64,000 nucleotides of DNA from CAWHNT01 sp963830775 (lineage in GTDB: Bacteria; Pseudomonadota; Alphaproteobacteria; Geminicoccales; Geminicoccaceae): NCBI GenBank assembly GCA_963830775.1, contig CAWHNT010000037.1:310001-374000 (forward strand). Direction: 5' to 3'. Positions 37,982 to 47,078 of this stretch are shown here, piece after piece; position 1 is the stretch's first letter; the number at the start of each line of letters is the position of its first letter. The translations under genes and the position numbers were made by a program. Below the pieces are notes generated by a model. That model was not told the origin of the DNA, ran no database searches, and was given only the letters and a program-made list of their open reading frames with translations.

Positions 37982-38547
37982 CAGTAGCGCGCCTCGATCA
38001 GGGTGAAGTCCTCGATCGCGCGCGGGGTCGACTGCTGGCTGTCGGCCAGGCGGGCCCGGCGCAGGTCCAGCTCGGCAAGGTCGACCAGCTCGGCCGCGCG
38101 CGAGGTGCCCTCGGTCAGCGGGATGCACAGCTCGGCGGCCAGACGGGCGACCAGAGCCTGGACGAAGAAGGCCGGGAACATGGCCTCCCCGACCCGGCGC
38201 TGGTAGCCGAGCACGATGCTCTGCGCACCGGCCAGGAGCTTCGAGCCCTGGATCCGGTAGGTGAGCCCGCGGGCACTCTGGCCGACACCGGCCGAGAGCG
38301 TGCGCAGGTGATCGCCCGGCAGCGTGAAGCTGTGCGAGAACTCGGCCAGCGGCGGCTCGGCGTCGGCCTCGAGGCGGGCGGTCGCCAGCGTGAACGACCA
38401 GGGGTGCGCCACCATCAGGCCGTCGCGCACGAACGGGTAGAGGCGGCGGGCGAAATCGGCTTCGACGCTGGCGTCGTCCAGGGTGGCGATCGGCTCGGCA
38501 CCCAGCTTCAGCAGGGCCGCGTTGCAGAGCTCGACGGTCGTGGGCAT
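37981..38547 (-). CDS. T7 gp11-like tail tubular protein A
   Basis: A 188-residue protein starting MPTTVELCNAALLKLGAEPI and containing ADFARRLYPFVRDGLMVAHPW, the characteristic N-terminal half of gp11-like adaptor proteins. These form the dodecameric ring between portal and tail nozzle. It overlaps the gp12-like gene by ATGA, so stoichiometric expression is likely. Confidence 0.82.
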   Translation of the reverse strand: MPTTVELCNAALLKLGAEPIATLDDASVEADFARRLYPFVRDGLMVAHPWSFTLATARLEADAEPPLAEFSHSFTLPGDHLRTLSAGVGQSARGLTYRIQGSKLLAGAQSIVLGYQRRVGEAMFPAFFVQALVARLAAELCIPLTEGTSRAAELVDLAELDLRRARLADSQQSTPRAIEDFTLIEARY

Positions 38548-38582
38548 GGCAGGTCTCCGCGCGGCAGGGGCTAGGCGGAGGA

Positions 38583-38933
38583 CTAGGCGACAGTGCCGAC
38601 GAGGCGGCGCAGGGCGGCCCAGACCTCGGCCTGGGCAACCGGCAGGAAGCCGATCAGGCAGCCCTCATGCTCGTAGGAGAGGAGGAGGGGCTCGTCGGCG
38701 ACGGCGACGATCCGGACCCGGTCGGGCCGAGCAGGCAGCGGCCCCGGCCGGTGTGCCTGCCACAGCACCAGGAAAGGCAGCATGCGGACACCCTCGAAGC
38801 TGTACTGCCGGGCCTCGTCCGGGGCCTCGAGGGAGATCGCCTCGCAGCCGACCGCCGGGCTTGCTCCGAGGAGCGAGCCCAGCATCAGGCCGCGCGCGAG
38901 CCACAGGCCGTGGCAGGCCAGTCGAGCGAGCAT
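38583..38933 (-). CDS. Small exported protein in the virion module
   Basis: A 116-residue product with a hydrophobic N-terminus (LMLGSLLGASPAVGC) resembling a signal peptide, two later cysteines and no recognised motif. It lies between the 89-residue protein and the tail tubular genes. An exported protein is unexpected among structural genes; it may be a moron-type cargo gene acquired by the phage, or its start may be misjudged. Confidence 0.5.
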   Translation of the reverse strand: MLARLACHGLWLARGLMLGSLLGASPAVGCEAISLEAPDEARQYSFEGVRMLPFLVLWQAHRPGPLPARPDRVRIVAVADEPLLLSYEHEGCLIGFLPVAQAEVWAALRRLVGTVA

Positions 38934-39038
38934 GGGACACCTCGAAGGTGGGGCGGGCCCGGAGGGACCCGGTTCGGCCTCGGCCGGAGAGGAAGGCCGG
39001 CGCGCCGGGCGGGCGGGGCCCGGCGCGCCGTCGCTAAA

Positions 39039-39308
39039 TCAGTCGCTGTTCACCGTGGCGAACGCGCTGATGTTGGCAACGTCGACGCTGCCATTGTCGT
39101 TGCTGACCACGACGACGACACCGTGCACCGGTGCCGAGCCGAGGCCGGCATTGACGAAGATGAAGTCGCCGACGCGCAGCATGTCGCTGGCCGGGCGGAA
39201 ATAGCCCGACGTGTCGATGTCGCCGGCGAGGTCAGCGGTGCGGTAGTGCCAGAGCGTGAAGCCGTTGGCATAGCCGAGGGCGCTGAGGTTCATGGAAGCG
39301 TAGGCCAT
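39039..39308 (-). CDS. Virion-associated protein next to capsid
   Basis: An 89-residue protein with NGFTLWHYRTADLAGDID, YFRPASDMLRVGDFIFV and VVVVVSNDNGSVDVANIS. Proteins of this size with the FTLWHYRT motif are often found beside capsid genes in alphaproteobacterial podoviruses and may be head decoration or assembly factors. It begins 3 bp after the corrected capsid stop. Confidence 0.6.
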   Translation of the reverse strand: MAYASMNLSALGYANGFTLWHYRTADLAGDIDTSGYFRPASDMLRVGDFIFVNAGLGSAPVHGVVVVVSNDNGSVDVANISAFATVNSD

Positions 39309-39311
39309 CGC

Positions 39312-40131
39312 TCAATTCTCCTCGCAGGGCAGCTTCACGACGCCCGAGGGATCGATCAGCGCCGGAGCCCTGGGACATCGAGTTGGCGACGAAGTGCGCC
39401 GCACGATCGCCGTGCCAGGTGATGTCGGCGGTGACATCCTGGCCGATGGCGTGGCCCACGGCGCTCTTGTGGTACCAGAAGCAGGTGCGGACCCCGTTCA
39501 CGAGCGGCAGGCCGGAATGCGGCATCCAGAGCGAGCCGAGCCAGAACTTGGCCTGGGTGCCGCGCCAGGGGAGCTGGTCGCCGCCGACGAACTCCGAGTT
39601 CGCGAACTCGGGCAGGTCGAGGAGATCGGACCACTGCTTCCAGCCGACGATGGCGTAGCGCTGGCCGTCATCCGGCACGTCGTTCGTGCCCAGGATCTCG
39701 AACGCGGCCAGCACGTCGTTCTTGGTGAGCGGCGTGTCCTGGCTCCCTGCGGTGAGGGTAGCGCTGGAGAGCGCCTCGATGATCAGCTCGTCGGTCTTGC
39801 GGCCCAGCGCATAGGCACCGGCATTGGCCAGCACCTGACGCTCGTCGATGTTGCTCTTCAGGTCGTCCAGCCGGTCGACCCATTCGCCGGCATAGAAGTC
39901 CTGGAGCTGGGCCTCGACGGCGCTGAACTCGACGTTCATGAGCGGCACCATGCCGTGCCGCGCCTTGGTCGAGGCAGCGCCCTTGCCGACGCGCTGGAAG
40001 ATGGTCGAGCTGCCGAGCACGCCGTTCTTCACCCGGACGGTCGGCCGCAGCTTCGAGCCCTGACGCTGGTAGGCCTGGTGGACCTCCCGCTCGAACTGCT
40101 TGACGAAGGCTTGGTCGATTGAGGTCGACAT
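39312..40131 (-). CDS. Major capsid protein, frame broken near the 3' end
   Basis: About 272 residues from ATG 40131. It has the helical N-arm (FVKQFEREVHQAYQRQGSKL), E-loop-like VFSTIFQRVGK region (STIFQRVGKG) and core (NDVLAAFEILGTNDVPDDGQ, WKQWSDLLDLP). The frame as given drifts after NSMSQ; the neighbouring frame gives APALIDPSGVVKLPCEEN and TGA at 39312. One extra base in CCC at 39368-39370 explains it. It is the shell protein of the particle. Confidence 0.8.
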
Positions 40132-40263
40132 CGCGTGGGACACCTCTGTTGCTGGGGGCGCCGGCAGGTCCGGTTGTCCTGCGAGGGGCCGATCCGGAGG
40201 CGCTGGGGAGGTGACGCCAGGGGCCGCCCGAAGGGCGGTTGTCCCGGCGCTGCGGCGGACGGG

Positions 40264-41010
40264 TCAGCCGGCGTAGAGCTTCTTGAAGCCCTCGGTGACC
40301 CGGCCGATGAAATCGGGGTCGCGCTGGCGCCAGTAGCGCGGGTCGCGGACCATGTCGTCGAGCGCCTGGGCCGTGACCGGCTCCTGGGCGCTTGCGCCAT
40401 CGAGCAGCGTGGGCTCGTCGGCGCGCATCATCTGGAAGAGCGCCAGCACGCCGTCATGGCTGCCGGCGAGGGTGGCGTAGGTCTCGGGCTCGAGCTTGCT
40501 CTGCGCCCAGGTGCGGATCTGCCCGGCCACTGCCCGCCAGGTCTCCGCACCGCCGAAATGGCGCTCCAGCCGGTCGACCTGGCGCTGGGCCTGCAGCTCG
40601 CCCGCGATCTCGCCCACCACCGGCAGCAGGCGCTCGGCCGCCAGCTCGTAGACGAGCTGGGCCTGAGTCTGGGTGAAGCCGGCGCCGTGCAGGCGGGCGT
40701 TGAGCTCGGGATCGGGGGCCACGAGCTCGTTCGGCGGCTCGATCATGTACTCCTCGGCCGAGGCCGGGCGGCCCAGCATGTCGAGGAGGCGGGTCCGCGT
40801 ACCGTCGCTCAGGCCGCCCTCGCCCTGGGTGAGCAGGCTGAGCTTGCGCTCGAGCTCGGCGTAGGACTTGACGAGGCTGTCCGTGCGCACCGTGCCGGCC
40901 ACCGGGTCCCAGAACTTCTCCGGCACCTCGGGCGGTCGCTGCGGGCCGGCCTCGGCAGCCGCCGCAGGCTCGCCCGCCATCTCGAGGAGATCGGCGCTAT
41001 CGTCGGTCAT
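40264..41010 (-). CDS. Capsid scaffolding/assembly protein
   Basis: A 248-residue acidic, helical protein with an Ala/Glu/Pro-rich start and VTEGFKKLYAG end. Position directly before the capsid gene and the KFWD, YAELERKLSLL and GEIAGELQAQRQVDRLE helices fit T7 gp9-like scaffolds. The IS630 copy begins 8 bp upstream of its ATG, so its native ribosome site or promoter may be altered. Confidence 0.75.
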   Translation of the reverse strand: MTDDSADLLEMAGEPAAAAEAGPQRPPEVPEKFWDPVAGTVRTDSLVKSYAELERKLSLLTQGEGGLSDGTRTRLLDMLGRPASAEEYMIEPPNELVAPDPELNARLHGAGFTQTQAQLVYELAAERLLPVVGEIAGELQAQRQVDRLERHFGGAETWRAVAGQIRTWAQSKLEPETYATLAGSHDGVLALFQMMRADEPTLLDGASAQEPVTAQALDDMVRDPRYWRQRDPDFIGRVTEGFKKLYAG

Positions 41011-41017
41011 GGTGTCT

Positions 41018-42158
41018 GAAGTGTCCTCTGGTGACGGATCAATCGAGCGGCCGAGGCGTTTCGGGGGCATTCTTCTTGGAGATGCCGCCATGCCATCAGC
41101 CTTGGCGATCCGCGCCGACCGCGATGCAGCCGAGCTGCGCCGGCTCGCCCGCCGCGAGCGCGACGGTCGGGTCAGCGCCCGCCTGCTTGCTCTGGCCAAC
41201 GCGCTCGACGGCCTGCCTCGAGAGGAAGCAGCGAGGCTCGCGGGGATGACCGGGCAGACGCTTGGCGATTGGGTCCACCGCTACAACGAGGAGGGTGTCG
41301 AGGGCCTGCGGGACCGGCCTCGATCCGGCCGCCCCTGTGCCTTGGACGAGGGCCAGCAGGCTGCGCTCAAGGCGCTTGTCCTGCGCGGCCCGGACCTGAA
41401 AAAGGACGGCTGCGTCGCCTGGCGTGCCCGCGACTTGTGCGACGTGGTCGAACGTCGCTTCGGCGTCCGCTACCGCGAGGCCGGGATGCTCAGGCTGCTC
41501 AAGGGCCTCGACCTCTCCTGGCAGAAGGCCCGGCCGGTCCACCCCGAGGCCGATCCTGTGGCGCAGGAGCGGTTCAAAAAGCTCTGCCCGGCCTGATCGA
41601 GGGGCTCGCGCGCGAGCACACCGGGGAGCGGATCGAGCTGTGGTTCATGGACGAGGCGCGGGTCGGCCAGAAGGGCGGCGTCACCCATGTCTGGTACCAG
41701 AAGGGGGTCCGCCCGCGCGGTGTGCGCCAACAGGGCTTCGCCTCCGCCTACCTGTTCGGCGCGGTCTGTCCCGAGCGCGGCGAGGGCGTGGCGCTGGTCC
41801 TGCCCGAGGTCTCGACCGCGGCCATGGACCTGTTCCTCGCCGAGCTGGCCCGCGCCGTGCCGGCCGGGACCCACGCCGCGCTCGTCCTCGACGGCGCCGG
41901 CTGGCACGTCAGCGAGGACCTGACCGTGCCGCCGAACCTAACCCTCATCCACCCGCCCCCCTACAGCCCGGAGTTGAACCCGGTCGAGCGGGTGTGGGAG
42001 TATCTCCGCGACCGCTGGCTCAGCCACCGCGTCCTCGCCGGCGGCTACGAGGCCGTAGTGGACGCGGCCTGCGCCGCCTGGAACGCGCTCCTGGCCGAGC
42101 CGGGCCGACTACGCTCGCTAACCAACTTTCCTTGGCTACCCGCATCCGTCACCACTTC
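41018..42158 (+). mobile_element. IS630-family insertion sequence
   Basis: Imperfect terminal inverted repeats: GAAGTG at 41018-41023, then 6 bases, then GGTGACGGAT at 41030-41039; the right end carries the complement of GAAGTGGTGACGGAT at 42144-42158. The total of about 1.14 kb is normal for IS630. A TA lies at 42160-42161 on the right but no TA is clear on the left, so the exact ends and target duplication are not settled. It lies opposite in orientation to the phage genes. Confidence 0.75.
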
Positions 42159-42162
42159 GTAA
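41090..42162 (+). CDS. IS630-family transposase, two frames joined by -1 frameshift
   Basis: The first frame (ATG 41090 to 41596) encodes the helix-turn-helix domain (MTGQTLGDWVHRYNEEGVEG) and a linker. The second, -1 relative, encodes the DDE catalytic core (WFMDEARVGQ, VLDGAGWH and SPELNPVERVWEYL), ending at 42162. The frames overlap at TTC-AAA-AAG (41573-41581), a CAAAAAG slippery run typical of IS630-group programmed frameshifting. The joined product is about 357 residues. Confidence 0.82.
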
Positions 42163-42177
42163 GGCCGGTTGACATGG

Positions 42178-42456
42178 TCAGAACCGATCCTCTTGGCGGT
42201 CGCGGGCGCGCTCGAGCAGCGCCAGCAGGTAGGCGACGACGCTGCGCTGGCCCTCGACGTGGCGGAGCTCGGCGTCCGTGCTGGCGGGTGCCAGGCGCCG
42301 GTCCAGGAACAGTCGCCGCAGGTGGGCGAGGAGCAGCTGGCCGGACGCCGAGTTCAGGCAGGTCAGGGCCGCCTCGCGCAGGTCGACGCTGGGCTCCGTG
42401 GGCCGTCCGGACTGCTCGAACCAGACCCAGCCCTCGTCCTGGTCACGGGCGGCCAT
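42178..42456 (-). CDS. Bbp19-like phage protein
   Basis: A 92-residue protein with ALTCLNSASGQLLLAHLRRL and DAELRHVEGQRSVVAYLLAL. The [DE]-LRH-x-EGQR motif and size match Bbp19-type proteins that sit right after the portal gene in podoviruses. Its function is not known. It overlaps the portal gene by 14 bp and is followed by the insertion sequence. Confidence 0.65.
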   Translation of the reverse strand: MAARDQDEGWVWFEQSGRPTEPSVDLREAALTCLNSASGQLLLAHLRRLFLDRRLAPASTDAELRHVEGQRSVVAYLLALLERARDRQEDRF

Positions 42457-43961
42457 TGCCCGTCCCCTGCTGGGCCAGGGCCCCGGCCAGAGCCGTGAGC
42501 GGATCCTCCTCGCGGACCAGCTCGTCCGGCACGCCCAGCATCATCGCGAGCCAGCGCGCCGCCTCGCCCATGTTCAGCACCTGCGAGGCCTGGGGCCCGA
42601 GGCGGGTGACCGTGTCCAGCCACAGCAGCACGTTGCGGACATCCTCGCGCGCCTGGATGCGAGCCAGCGGTGCGCGGCTCTGCAGCTCGACGGTGCGGCC
42701 GTCGAGGCTGAGCCCCGGCAGCTCGCCGCGCCGGCGCAGGATGCCGACGGCCCGGTTGAGGAGCGGGTTCAGGAGCTCGGCCTGGAGCCGGCCGAACATC
42801 GCACCCAGGAGCCGGGTCATCTCGCTCGAGCGCTCCAGCACCTCGGTCGCCGTCATCTTGCGGCTGACCACCGGCCCCAGCCGGTCGGTCAGCAGCGTGT
42901 GGCGGATGCGGACGCGAAGGTCGTCGAGGACGAGCTGGGAGACATCGAAGCGGCCGGGTGCCTGCAGCGGCGTCAGGCCTGCCGAGCCCACTGCCTTGGG
43001 GATGATGCTGCCCGGCACCAGCTTGATGTTGGCCGGGTTGAGGACGCCGTCATCGTCGGCGAGCCAGATCCCGGTGACCGCGATCGAAGCGTTCTTGAGG
43101 ATCAGCTCGACCACCTTGTTGGCGGTCTTGATGTCGGGAAGGGCGGTCATCACCGGCGAGCGGCCGTAGAGCTCGCCCGCCCCCTTGACCCAGCGGAAGG
43201 TCACGAAGGGCGAGTGCTCGAACATGCCCTCGGCAAGGAGGCCGCAGGGCTCGTCGCTGCCGCTCTCGTCGGCCAGGAAGGCGGCGTAGCGATAGCCGTC
43301 CGCCTGCTGCATGACGGCCTCGACCACCTCCTGCCGCTGGTCGCACTGCTCGTCGCCGCGGCCCAGGCGCTCCGGCAGCTTGGCGTTCGGGAAGCGGGCC
43401 CGCAGTGCCGCGACGCTGAGCGAGCTGGTGCGGAAATAGTGCCGCACATGCCCGTTCTGGTCGCCGTCGACATGCATCTCGGCCGCAGGCACGGCCGCGA
43501 AGTGGAAGGCGGAGGGTGACGCCGATCGGCGCTTCCTGGAAGAGGAGCGTGGCGGTGCCGACCGTCACCAGGTCGAGGAAGCACTGGTGGATCTCGACCG
43601 CGAAGTTGGATCGGGAGAAATGGCCCTGCATCCGCTCGGCGGCGTCCTCGAGGAAGGCCGCCAGTGCCGGCCTGTCCTCGGCCGTCACCTCGTGCCCGGG
43701 CCGGAAGCCGAACCAGCGCGACCAGGGAGGGGTCAGCTCGGCCAGCAGGCTCGCCGCCAGCTGGTCGACCGCATCCGGTGCTGTGCCGTCGAACAGGTGC
43801 TCGTTGTAGCGCCGGGCGGTGCCGAACTCGGCCCCGAGCCCAAAGCCCCGCTGCGGGAGCGCATAGGCATAACACTCGCGCCACAGCGACTCCCAGGGAC
43901 GGCGACGCTCGCGTGCCCGCTCGTAGCTCTTCCGGACCGCGTCATGTGAAAGGCCGTGCAT
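42443..43961 (-). CDS. Podoviral portal (head-tail connector) protein, frame broken once
   Basis: About 505 residues from ATG 43961. The first frame has RRRPWESLWRECYAYALPQR and SLLAELTPPWSRWFGF; the second, after 43514-43516, has FHFAAVPAAEMHVDGDQNG, RWVKGAGELYGRSPVM and the long C-terminal helical region. These are features of T7 gp8-like portals. An extra G in GGG at 43514-43516 (C in the coding strand) explains the break. Confidence 0.82.
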
Positions 43962-44094
43962 CCGATAGGCTCTCCGTCTCTACTCTGGTCTGCATTGGCA
44001 GCGAGCGAGCAGGTTTGCGGAGATTATATTCCTATCATGGGACGGTCAAGGAGAACTTGAGCGTTGAGTGCGCTCAAAGCGTCTCGTCAGTCAG

Positions 44095-44580
44095 TCAGGC
44101 CGGGCGGCGCCGCATCAGCAGCGAGTTCCGCCCCTCCTGCACCAGCGTGCCCTCCTGGTTCAGCACGCGGAACAGGAGCTTGGCCACGCCGCGGTCGGGC
44201 TTGCTCCGCGACGGGCGCGCCTCCTCGAGCGTGATCTCGGCGTGGATGCGGTCGCCTGGGCGGATGGGTGCCCGGAAATCCCACGTCCAGCTCAAGGAGG
44301 CGACGGCGGCGAGGCGCACCTCGGCGCGGTTCTTGAGGCCGTCGACCAGGGCCAGGCCCAGGAGCCCGTGGGCGATGCGGCCGTCGAACCCCAGCCCTTG
44401 CGCGAACCGGTCGTCGATGTGGACGTCGAAGAAGTCGCCGGTGAGGCCGGCGAAGGTGAGGATGTGCCAGTCCTGGACCAGCATCCCGCCTGTTACCCAC
44501 CGGTCGCCCGGCTGGAGGTCGTCGAGGAAGTAGAGGCCGGCGGGGAGATCGCGGCCGCTCATCGGCTGCTGCTCGGGCAT
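44095..44580 (-). CDS. MaoC-family (R)-specific dehydratase-like protein
   Basis: A 161-residue hot-dog-fold protein with the hydratase motif (FAGLTGDFFDVHIDDRFAQ, then GRIAHGLLG). The conserved Asp and His of MaoC hydratases are present. Such enzymes hydrate enoyl-CoA or similar thioesters. ATG 44580 gives the usual length of about 160. It is divergent from cytochrome b561 with an 89-bp gap. The 133 bp upstream of the phage portal contain only a short TTGAGCG/CGCTCAA inverted repeat at 44057-44077. Confidence 0.85.
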   Translation of the reverse strand: MPEQQPMSGRDLPAGLYFLDDLQPGDRWVTGGMLVQDWHILTFAGLTGDFFDVHIDDRFAQGLGFDGRIAHGLLGLALVDGLKNRAEVRLAAVASLSWTWDFRAPIRPGDRIHAEITLEEARPSRSKPDRGVAKLLFRVLNQEGTLVQEGRNSLLMRRRPA

Positions 44581-44669
44581 GTGATCTTGAGCCGGTGCAG
44601 GGTTGGCATTGCCCTTATGGCCCCCGTGCGACAAGTCAGGAGTCGGGACCGCAAGGAGGCAGGGGAGCG

Positions 44670-45269
44670 ATGACACGCAACACGCCGCAACGCTGGGGCA
44701 GCGTCAGCATCGGCCTGCATTGGACGATCGCCGTGCTCATCCTCCTGGTCCAGATGCCGGCAGGCTGGATCATGACCGATTCGGCGCCCGGGGCCACCCA
44801 GAACTTCTTCTACAACGTGCACAAGAATGTGGGCCTCCTGATCTTCGTGCTGGCCATCATCCGCCTCGCCTGGCGCTGGTCCAACCCGGTCCCGGAGCTG
44901 CCGGCGGACCTGCCGCAATGGCAGGCGACCGCGGCCCGGGTCACCCACACCCTCCTCTACATTCTCCTGTTCACGATGCCGATCACGGGCTTCCTCTACA
45001 CCTCTCTGGGCGGTTTCCCGGTACCGGTGCTGATGCTCTACGACCTGAGCCAGCACGTCCCGGTGAACAAGCCGGTGGCCGAGATCTTCAAGTACGCCCA
45101 CCTGACGGGCCTGTGGCTGCTCTACCTGATGGCAGGCCTGCACATCGCAGGCGCCCTGCAGCATCATCTCGTCCGCCGCGACGGGATCCTGCGCCGGATG
45201 CTCTCGGCGACCACACCGCTGCCGGTGGTGCCGGGGCCCGGCAAGGCCCCGGCGTCTGGAAGGCTCTGA
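44670..45269 (+). CDS. Cytochrome b561 family protein
   Basis: A 199-residue membrane protein with four hydrophobic helices. Heme ligand histidines are seen in GLHWTIAV, YNVHKNVGL, VTHTLLYIL and GLHIAGALQHH. This is the bacterial di-heme b561 family, which moves electrons between quinones and periplasmic acceptors. A strong ribosome site (AGGGGAG) precedes ATG 44670. Confidence 0.9.
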   Translation: MTRNTPQRWGSVSIGLHWTIAVLILLVQMPAGWIMTDSAPGATQNFFYNVHKNVGLLIFVLAIIRLAWRWSNPVPELPADLPQWQATAARVTHTLLYILLFTMPITGFLYTSLGGFPVPVLMLYDLSQHVPVNKPVAEIFKYAHLTGLWLLYLMAGLHIAGALQHHLVRRDGILRRMLSATTPLPVVPGPGKAPASGRL

Positions 45270-45287
45270 GGGCTCAGGCCAACCGGC

Positions 45288-46244
45288 TCACTTCTTCTTG
45301 CAGTTGTCGACGGTCTCGGGCGTGCAGACGTCGAGGCCCACCGTGATCGGGTCGGGCGGCATCTTGCCGTTCAGCAGGTCGTTGAGGACGTACATCGCCC
45401 GGTAGCCCATCTCGTAGGGGCGCTGGCCCACCTGCCCGTCGCTCAGGCCCTCCTTCAGGAAGCCCATCTGCACGTCCATGGTCTCGACGAAGAGGAGCAC
45501 CAGGTCGTGGCTCTTCACCCGGGCCGCGTGCTTCTCCAGCAGCTGGCGATAGGCCACCGGCACCATCTGCGGCGCACCGCCGGTATTCAGGAAGGCATCG
45601 AGGTCGGGATACTTCGCCAGCACATCGGTCATCAGGTTGATCGAGAGCGGGAAGTCGTCATTGTTGTATTGCGGGCAGCCGGCCACCTGCTTCCACTTGT
45701 CGGCCGGCAGGGTCTCGACCATGCCCTTGATGCGCTCGTTGTGGTTCACGGCAGCCGGACCGCCGCTCTGGATGCAGTAGGTGCCGCCGTCGGGCTTCAG
45801 CGCCATCAGGCGCTTGGCCACCTCCTTGCCGATCTCGGTGTTCACCGTGCCGATATAGGTGGCGCGCAGGTCCTTGGCCTCGGGCAGGAGATCGCTGTCC
45901 CAGGTCACGAACGGGATGCCGGCCTCCTTGGCGGCCTTGGCAGCACGCCCGATCGCGGCGGCGTTGGCGACCGAGACGGCGAGCCCGTCGACCTTCTTGG
46001 CGATCAGGTCCTGGACCATCTGGAACTGCTCGTCGCCGCCGCCATGCTCGCCGGGCCCGATATAGTAGCACTCGACGCCGCCGATCTCCTGCGCCGCCTT
46101 CTGGCAGCCGTCGCGCGCCTGATCGAAGAATGGGTTGTTCATGGCCTTCGGCACCAGCGCGAAGACCTTGTCCTTGGCCTGGGCCGCCACCGTGAAGCCT
46201 GCCAGCAGCACGGCCGCCGACGCAAGCAGTCGCATCGTCCTCAT
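45288..46244 (-). CDS. Sugar-type periplasmic binding protein (RbsB family)
   Basis: A 318-residue protein with signal peptide (ending VAAQA) and the type I periplasmic-binding fold (KAMNNPFFDQARDGCQKAA, GLAVSVANAAAIGRAAKAAK, DAFLNTGGAP). A pair of C-terminal cysteines (VCTPETVDNC) is present. ATG 46244 follows GGGAGG. No permease or ATPase for this class is nearby, so it is an orphan receptor. It is divergent from the RraA-like gene, so a shared regulatory region of 119 bp lies between them. Confidence 0.88.
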   Translation of the reverse strand: MRTMRLLASAAVLLAGFTVAAQAKDKVFALVPKAMNNPFFDQARDGCQKAAQEIGGVECYYIGPGEHGGGDEQFQMVQDLIAKKVDGLAVSVANAAAIGRAAKAAKEAGIPFVTWDSDLLPEAKDLRATYIGTVNTEIGKEVAKRLMALKPDGGTYCIQSGGPAAVNHNERIKGMVETLPADKWKQVAGCPQYNNDDFPLSINLMTDVLAKYPDLDAFLNTGGAPQMVPVAYRQLLEKHAARVKSHDLVLLFVETMDVQMGFLKEGLSDGQVGQRPYEMGYRAMYVLNDLLNGKMPPDPITVGLDVCTPETVDNCKKK

Positions 46245-46363
46245 CGGATCCTTGCCTCCCTGATCCTTGTTTCTTGGCAACGCCAGGGTAGGCGCCCCGT
46301 GCCGGTTCGACTACAGGCCCTGAGCGGGCTACCTCCCCTGCGTCGCCAGCATGGAGCAGCCCG

Positions 46364-47066
46364 ATGGCCCACGACGCCGACATCCGCACGCTCGCCGCGG
46401 TCTCGACCGCCACCATCACCACGATCCTCCTGAAGAAGGGCCTGCGCAACATCTGGATGCGCGGCACCAGGCCCTTGAGCCCTGGCCAGCCGCGCCTTGT
46501 CGGCCGTGCCTTCACGCTCCGCTTCGTGCCGGCGCGGGAGGACCTGGCAACGCCCGGAGTCCTGGTCCTCGCCGCGCTCGACCAGGGGTGCGATCGAGGC
46601 CATGCCGGAGGGCTGCATCGCCGTGGTCGATGCCATGGGCATCACGGACGCCGGCATCTTCGGCGACATACTCTGCGCACGGATGAAGCAGCGCGGCGTG
46701 ACGGCCCTCGTGACCGATGGCGCCGTGCGCGACCTTGCCGGCGTGCGCGGCACGGGCCTGCCGGTCTGGTGCGGCGGGGCCGCGGCGCCGCCGTCCGTGG
46801 CGGCCCTCACGTTCGTCAACTGGCAGGAGCCGATCGGCTGTGGCGGCGTCGCGGTCTATCCCGACGACGTCGTGGTGGCCGATGATGACGGAGCGGTGCT
46901 GATCCCGGCGGCCCTGGTCGAGGACGTGGTGGCCGCCGGCGCGGAGCAGGAGCGGCTGGAAGCCTGGATCATCGGCGAGGTGGAGCGGGGCGCGTCCCTG
47001 CCGGGGCTCTACCCGCCGAATGCCGAGACCAAGGCGCGCTATGAGGCGGCGGGGCGGAAGAGCTGA
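46364..47066 (+). CDS. RraA-like family protein, frame broken once
   Basis: About 234 residues from ATG 46364. The first frame has the N-terminal RraA region (LLKKGLRNIWMRGTRPL, then GRAFTLRFVPARED). The second, joined at the CCC run 46553-46555, gives PESWSSPRSTRGAIEAMPEG, ITDAGIFGDILCARM and TDGAVRDLAGVRGTGLPVW. The fold is shared by RNase E inhibitor RraA and by HMG/CHA aldolases; GDILCARM and DGAVRD hold the aldolase-type metal and substrate residues. An aldolase-like role is more likely than RNase control, since the C-terminus is extended. Confidence 0.8.
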
Positions 47067-47078
47067 GGCAGCCTGCGG

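Larger units (their letters stand above)
34046..43961 (-). mobile_element. Podovirus-like virion gene module (prophage remnant or domesticated particle)
   Basis: Ten genes all on the minus strand run portal, Bbp19-like, scaffold, capsid, 89-residue protein, 116-residue secreted protein, tail tubular A, tail tubular B, internal virion-like, terminase. This is a T7-like structural set without tail fibre, lysis, replication, repressor or integrase gene. An IS630 copy lies between the Bbp19-like and scaffold genes. Borders are not marked by attachment-site repeats that I can find. NfeD flanks one side and a MaoC-like gene the other. Confidence 0.75.

Noticed and set aside
36282..38638. Single 1004-residue phage polyprotein
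   Set aside because: The long frame joins gene starts and shadows of three genes; internal ATGA overlaps and family boundaries show separate gp11-like, gp12-like and internal-type genes.
43962..44094. tRNA or attachment site at the edge of the virion module
   Set aside because: No cloverleaf can be drawn and no matching repeat is found near 33879-34045 at the other edge.
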